Shown here one piece after another: positions 58,156 through 64,000 of a stretch of 64,000 nt of DNA. The stretch is from positions 310,001-374,000 of the forward strand of contig JAJJXM010000033.1 of assembly GCA_024516155.1 (NCBI GenBank), given 5' to 3'. The stretch's first letter is position 1. Every line of letters starts with the position of its first letter. Source of the DNA: Pyronema omphalodes (lineage: Eukaryota > Ascomycota > Pezizomycetes > Pezizales > Pyronemataceae). A program made the translations under genes and the position numbers. The notes below the pieces were generated by a model. The model was not told the DNA's origin, did not search any database, and saw only the letters and a list, made by a program, of their open reading frames with translations.

Positions 58156-60844
58156 GACCGGTAGTGATAGTAAGATTGGAGTCCCTATTTCGCGGTGTTA
58201 TGGCCTGCTTGGGAGCTTGTTTGAAAGGTATATTTGCGAAGGCATTAAAACTCACGTTAAAGGAAGGTAAGACCCTGTGTGTAGGATCAAAATATATCGT
58301 TGAGATACTGCTCTCTGAAAACGGCGAATGTCAGTTGACGACTCATCAAGCGGGGGTCTTCTTCTCGAGTCTAAACCGCCATCTTTAATGGACCACGGCC
58401 ATGACAACATAGCAGCCGCAAGTCTAGCCAGGAGCCGAGTTGAGCTAGCCGAAGAGCTAAGCTACATATCTATGATCCATTTATGCCAGGTAAATGGCAG
58501 ATGGCAACAAATCCGGGAAACTGCCAGCCTCTGCACAGCTCGTCGGTGAAAATAAAGACTGTACGTACCGGTCACGTGGATAATTGGTGTGTTTGATTGT
58601 AGCTCGGCAGCAAGTGTTTTTTTGGATAGGGTTTCTGGAGGCAGGGCACGAGGATAAGCTTTGGAATCGTATGGTTGGAGATTTGTATGTGAAAGCAATG
58701 AACTCCAGCAATCGAGGGCCAGGAGATTCGATTGATGTAGCTTTGTGCGATGGAACACGAACGGGGGGGTGACGAACGTCCTCGAAAAGCGATTCTGTAT
58801 TCAAAATTGGCACTGAGCTTGATGTCGGTCTCGTCGTAAAAGATAGAATTCGGGATGCTGAACTCGAGCAAAAGCGAGAGTGTCAGTCTTGCCAGATATG
58901 AGTAACCGCGGTATCGAGCAAGGTGTTCTGTCGGAAGACTCACCCGTGAGTTTCGAAGAATCGCGTCAAGCGAGGAGATATATGAAGGAGTGGTGTTTGG
59001 GAAAGGTGAAGGAGGGGACAAGCGACGACCGACACTGTTAAAAGGCCAGGGATGTAGATGGAGGCTGCTCCTTCGGCCGCTGGCTGATACAGGAACTGGG
59101 GCTGTCGACAGGGATCGATGGGGTATTCGTGCTTGAAGTCTACTACTGCTTTGTTATTACGATGTGTGCAACTGCATGGCGTGGCGCGGGGGTGGGATGC
59201 TAAGAAACCGTGGCGGGGGGATGAATGATGCGCAGATATTGGTGGTCACTGAGGCTTGATGGGGGGTAGGGTGGTAGTTATTGGATTTTGATGGATTTAT
59301 TTGTATGTAATTGTGTTATTGAATTTAGATGAAGAGTATGAGAGATTGATGATGATGAGGGTGATGATGAGGATGATCATGATGACGATGACGATAACGA
59401 TAACGATAACGATTTTACAGGAGATATTTTGGCGTTGGTGATGAGAACACTACAGCAAAGCAATTCAACGTTGAGGATGATAGCAGTCAGTTTCAATGTC
59501 GATGGTGATGGCAGTACAGAATCAAATTCAACACCAATCATCATTATCATCATAATCACGATGACAATACAGATAAGCTCGGTAGAATTGGCTATGATTA
59601 ACCTATACTCCAAACAACGTAAAGATGATGGACAGGCAATGAAACAGCAGTGAATGGAGAGGAATACTACAATCAATCTCAATATATTTCCAAGAATGAC
59701 GATAAAGTGATGGTAGATGAAGATAATGAAACTGCGTCCATCCAACGCCAGATGACTATAGAGGCCATAGTGGGCAATCGCCATTTCACCGCACCCCACG
59801 CACATTGAACCATACGCGGCGACTGTCAGTTCCAACCAGTCACGCGGTGCCTCGCCAATTTAATCACCGCCTCATAAAATGTATAAACGCAGTATTGTGA
59901 AGTGTCATCATTAAAAGTAAAACTATAATAAAGTACATTCACTGTCGTGGTTTCATCATCATCTTGAAAGCATGCACAATACACATCTCTACATCATAGT
60001 TGCCTTGTATTCTATTTACCGCCTCGCTACTCCACCCACTAGAGCCTCACAGGTCACCTGACCCCGCGAAATAGCAGCAAACACTAATCCAGATAACCTC
60101 ACGCATCCATCCTTGTCGCTGGACTGCACTGACCATACCAAATCCCACCACACCTCTCCACAACCTCCGACAACGACAACCACCGGTTCTCCAATACGCC
60201 GTTCAACCAGCAAACACGGAAAACAACGAACGGATCCGCTGCATACGAATAAGGCGGAGATTAGTACACGCGAACATCGCGTATCTTTAAGCACGAAACC
60301 CGTCACGTTTTCTATTTCCCGTCAACCACAATCGCATTTAGACTCAGTCGTGCTACGTTCGAATCTCGCTTACGGCTTTCTCGTTTTGAGGCTCCGCCCT
60401 GCAAATTACGAGAAGAGCTCTTGAGTGAGGGTATTGTGCGCGCACCGCATTGTAAACTATAATTCTTTGGTGCCAGTCGCAGAAGGCTTTTTGTCTTTCT
60501 TTGTCGGGCCCGTTCCGACTTTACATTTCGATACGGTACAGCACCTCTCCTCTTTTTTGTTGGTCTCCACTGCACGACTACCCGATTCACCTCTTGCAAC
60601 AATCCCTCAATTCTCGATCCCCCTACTGCTCGCTCGCGCAACCAATTGCTCCCTCGCTGTATAGCACCTAAAGTCTCTGTCAATTGGAGAAATTCCAGAG
60701 CCGGAGTGAGTTGCTTTGTTCGAATACATACTTCGCTCCGCTGCAGGACTAGATTGTACAGCATAACCAGCCGAAAATGGCTAACAAAGCTCTCAGTTCA
60801 GATATCGCATATGGTCTTAATCTTCGTTTGAGCATTAAATCGAA
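58156..60844. promoter_or_regulatory. Long divergent intergenic region of ssd1 and gle1
   Basis: 2.7 kb between start codons. It is likely to hold a long ssd1 5' leader. A GAT/GATAAC microsatellite lies at about 59345-59415. Nearer gle1 the sequence becomes pyrimidine-rich (60540-60660). Overlapping open frames on both strands at 58460-59020 and 60310-60765 have no family features. Confidence 0.45.
59345..59415. repeat. GATGATGAG / GATAAC microsatellite
   Basis: Imperfect GAT-based trinucleotides pass into four GATAAC hexamers. Confidence 0.85.
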
Positions 60845-63464
60845 ATGTCCACTACCACTGCCACGGTCTCGTCACCGAGAGACTTGAGCTCTCCACCTCC
60901 CTCACAAGAGTTCCCCGCTATCTCACCCACACTGCGGCATCGCTGGAAGAATGGAAAACCTGCGGGATCGTACGGATGCGTTCGAGAAGTTTATCATCCT
61001 CTTTCACCACTAGCCGAGCCCTCAGCAATTCTATACTATGAATCTGAGGGTGATGACGAGGATAGTAGTCAGTCTTCTAGGCCTATGCTGCCACGTATGT
61101 TACGCGTCACTTTCCTGCTCTAACTTTAGCTGTACTGACTATCTGCAAAGCTGATTTAACAGATGCCTCGCCAATTCCTCGTCGGAACCTGTCTGTGGGC
61201 ACACTTGACGCGCGCAGCGGTAATACGAGTAACCAGGCTTCAGACCACAAATCGCCGAATTTTGCCAGTCTGTCGAGGAAGCGTACACAACAAGCCGATG
61301 TTTCCGACTTGTTTGGACTGCCGACCAACGCCGTACATATCTTGACAGACGAGGAAACGAAAGCGAAACGATCAAGGAACGAATTGCTGTCTGGACGAAA
61401 TCTTAGCTACGGTACTTCACCCAACAATACGGAGAGTGATTACAACGCAGAGACACCAAAAACCCCCGCACGTTCGACTGATGAAACAAAGGGCCCTCAA
61501 ACACCTAAGGGAAAGGGATCCGTTAGAGAGGAAGGCTCCGCGTCTGAGAGGAAGCTACAAGAATCTCCACAATTTATTCCACCATCAGAGACAGTACGGG
61601 GATCCTCGCAGCAGAAGACCCCCAACCAACACACTTACAGGAAGTTACCAACTACAAGTCCGCGAACCTTCCCGCTTCCAGAATCACCAATAGGATCTGA
61701 GCAAGGTTCTGCGCACTCTTCTCGGTCGGGATCGGTCGAAAGTTCACCTGTGCATACCGCGAACAACAAAGAAAGGTTGGAATCGAGAAATCGTGCCGCT
61801 GCTCACGCCGAGGCTCTGGCAAATAGACTCGAAATCCTGCATATCAAAGCACAGGAATACAGTGAATCCATAACCCGGCAGCCAGTTGATAAGAAGCTTG
61901 CTCGTGAATTGGATGCTCTATTCTCCAAAGAAAATCGCTTCGACCCTCGAGAAGCAGCCTTACTGGAAGAACAATTTCAGGAAAAGATTCGCGTTGTCTA
62001 TAACAAGAGACTTGCTGAGGAAGAGGAACAGGCCGAAATTGCCAGGCAAGAGCAGGAACGATTACGCGTTGCTGAAGCTGCTCGAAAAGCTGCTGAGGAA
62101 CTAAAACAACGTCAAGAAGAAGAACGGCGAAGAAAGCAGGAGGAAGAACTAGAGCGGCAGCGACAAGAGGCGTTAGCTGCCCAAGCAGCACGAGAGGCGC
62201 AACAGAAACGGGAAGCTGAGGCCAAACGTCAGGCTGAGGAAAAAGCCCGTCAGGAAGAGGCCGCCAGACAAAAGGCGGAGAGTGATCGACAGGCCGCTGC
62301 AAAGGCTCAACAAGATGCCGCGGCAGCTCAAGCTTCTCGAGCATCACAGGCATCCCAAACCTCTCAGGCCTCTCAGGCTGCTGCTCAGGCCCCCACACAA
62401 CCTGCAGGACCCCAGGTATATGGCCGACCATCGGTGGAAGTAGAAAAGGCGAATGTACAGAGAGTCATCAACAACCTCAAAGAGTTGAAGACGCTTAGCT
62501 CTGATTACCTTAAAGACACTGGCCTCAAACAGATCCGTCGTGACATGGTGCCCAAGTTTGGTCAGCTAACCGGAGAAAGACAGCAGACAGTTCAAGTTGT
62601 ATGCTACTCTATTCTTTTTTTATTTAACGTTGACTAACCTTCACAGCGTGAAAGTATCAAGAACATGCTGAATCAAGTTATGACCATCTCTGGACCTTCC
62701 ACACCAGTATCAAAATACACTTTCCTGCCCCCAGAGACCGATGTATCACTCCCGGCTGGCTTTGTATGGATTGTTAACGAGCTTGCAAAAATGGCCGTAA
62801 AACAAGTCTTGCAAGAGTGTACAGCTAAGCCCGACGCCGCAGACAGTATAGGTGTCGTTATTGCCGCCATTTTTGCGGACAGTAAGTATTCGGCTGGTGG
62901 AAAATCGTTGATTGATATCTTCGTTGCCCGTTTCTTGAAGTGGAACCCAATTCTTCTCGGAGAAGATGGACCTGATAGCAGCGATGCCGATCGTACTCGC
63001 CTCAGGTGGAAGAGGGAAAACGATGGGAAAACAGAGAGGGAAGATACATACGCAACCCGTATTCAAGCACTCACTGCTGGCTTTGTGGCCATCGCTGGAC
63101 GGTATTATCCTCTCCTCAACGAAAAAGATAGATAATCGAACTGACCCATCTATATAGTGACTTTGGCAAATCCACAATGATCAACCCTTACCCACCATTC
63201 CACCTCTGGCACTCCTTGACCACCATCCTCAATAAGCCGACTGATAAATTGACTAACACTCACTATTTTGCCGTCAACACAATTCTGCAAGCTGGAGGAA
63301 AAAAGCTCTGTGGAATTTACGGAAGACAGGCAAAGAAAGTTATCATGGTTGCTGTTGGGCCTTGGGCAGAGAGGGGTGTGCAGACCAAGTGTCTTGGAGC
63401 ACAGGCAGTGGTAGCAACCGGGTTGGTGATGCAGAAATCGGATTGGTGGGAAGCAATTCGGTAG
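60845..63464 (+). CDS. gle1: mRNA export factor Gle1 (nuclear pore)
   Basis: Nuclear-pore-associated activator of the DEAD-box ATPase Dbp5, with inositol hexakisphosphate, in mRNA export; also acts in translation. Four exons: 60845-61094, 61163-62598, 62647-63101, 63158-63464; 815 aa. Introns: 61095-61162 (GTATGT...ACAG), 62599-62646 (GTATGC...CACAG) and 63102-63157 (GTATTA...TATAG). The first intron has a second usable acceptor at 61150, which would add four residues. Residues about 1-350 are disordered and Ser/Pro-rich. About 355-480 is a long Glu/Arg/Gln/Ala coiled coil, followed by a Gln/Ser/Ala linker. The C-terminal Gle1-like domain (about 510-815) includes NLKELKTLSSDYLKD, TGERQQTVQVRESI, GKSLIDIFVARFLK and the ending LCGIYGRQAKKVI...KSDWWEAIR. 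The start is the ATG after a pyrimidine-rich leader. Confidence 0.95.
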
Positions 63465-64000
63465 ATTCCTAGCTTTTTTAGTTGACGGGGATGTCACGCC
63501 ATTCAAGGGTTAGAATGGCTTATCCAAAACTTGGGTACCACTAGATTTTGGAGAAGGAAAGCATGGAGAACAAAATGGGCAAATGTGCAAATGTGCCATG
63601 GAATATAAATACTATTTGTTTTTGTTTTTCTTTTCGGCATGTTTTCAACCGGTTGGGAAGCTTCATGGGTTAGATAGATACTAGTGGGGTTTTAAAGTAG
63701 CAGCGATGAAGTTTATGCATCATACATACCTATTTTACGGTTACGATATCATGATACATAGACGTTTCTTACGGTACGCTTAGGTTGGATATAATTAATC
63801 AAGGTCTTAGGCTTTCTAAGCATGAAAGTCGGATGGATGGGACCTTCATATTCTGGCATAGTTTGATCCCGTGAGATTTGATCATTGTGATTGTTTTATC
63901 TGAAGTAAGTCAGGCCTTGGTCTCATCACGGAAATCCACACACTCATACCATGAAAGGCTAATTATTTGTTTTATTGAAATGAAGTGTATTAATGACGAT
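63465..64000. other. 3' flank of gle1
   Basis: A T-rich run (TTTGTTTTTGTTTTTC, about 63616-63632) could be part of the 3' processing signal. No further gene is visible before the window ends. Confidence 0.4.

Noticed and set aside
60350..60375. GTTCGAATC, resembling a tRNA T loop
   Set aside because: The adjoining five bases do not pair, so no tRNA fold.
60312..60764. 150-codon minus-strand frame
   Set aside because: Lies in the gle1 promoter and leader, basic composition from pyrimidine-rich complement, no motif.

Overview
The window looks like nuclear DNA of a filamentous ascomycete (Pezizomycotina). The genes carry short spliceosomal introns of 46-132 nt with GTATGT/GTAAGT-type donors and CTAAC/CTGAC-like branch points. 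Conserved proteins of that lineage are present (an Ssd1-type RNB protein, Gle1, Rtf1, Mgs1, a hemerythrin-like HHE protein). Long AT-rich gene-poor tracts separate compact genes, with many micro- and minisatellites. A leotiomycete (Botrytis/Sclerotinia relatives) would fit, but that is inference; I could not run a search.

Layout. 1-4306: a threonine dehydratase/serine racemase cut by the window start (-), ubiquinone hydroxylase coq7 (-), and divergently transcribed rtf1 (+). 4307-15755: a gene-poor tract of about 11 kb with a C19 tract beside a G-run minisatellite, a polypurine block, a mutated dispersed repeat, one possible small two-exon gene (10924-11294), a solitary 5S rRNA-like gene (13972-14090) and an 11-bp minisatellite. 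15756-20483: an HHE-domain protein (-), the AP-3 mu subunit apm3 (-), and a divergent small DUF4536/DMAC1-like membrane protein (+). 20484-23286: gene-free, holding a second, inverted copy of the dispersed repeat. 23287-26386: a stand-alone A-T-R (NRPS-like, Lys2-like) reductase (-). 26387-30269: nothing recognisable.

30270-38808 is the most interesting part: a tandem segmental triplication. Each unit carries a small secreted cysteine-containing protein gene with one intron (candidate effector; 146, 149 and 149 aa). Each unit also carries sequence from the neighbouring DNA-maintenance ATPase gene mgs1/WRNIP1. Only the right-hand unit keeps an intact mgs1; the other two hold eroded fragments of it.

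39272-53524 is mostly intergenic, with three weakly supported small genes and several simple repeats. 53525-58155 is ssd1 (-, six exons, rebuilt to its conserved C-terminus) and 60845-63464 is gle1 (+, four exons), separated by a long divergent promoter region.

The conserved genes are housekeeping and not functionally clustered: ubiquinone synthesis, Paf1-complex transcription, vesicle sorting, DNA-damage tolerance, mRNA fate and mRNA export. The lineage-specific material is the NRPS-like reductase, the tandem secreted-protein family and the repeat-rich blocks. Exon boundaries were placed by reading splice consensus, frame continuity and protein-family continuity by eye.
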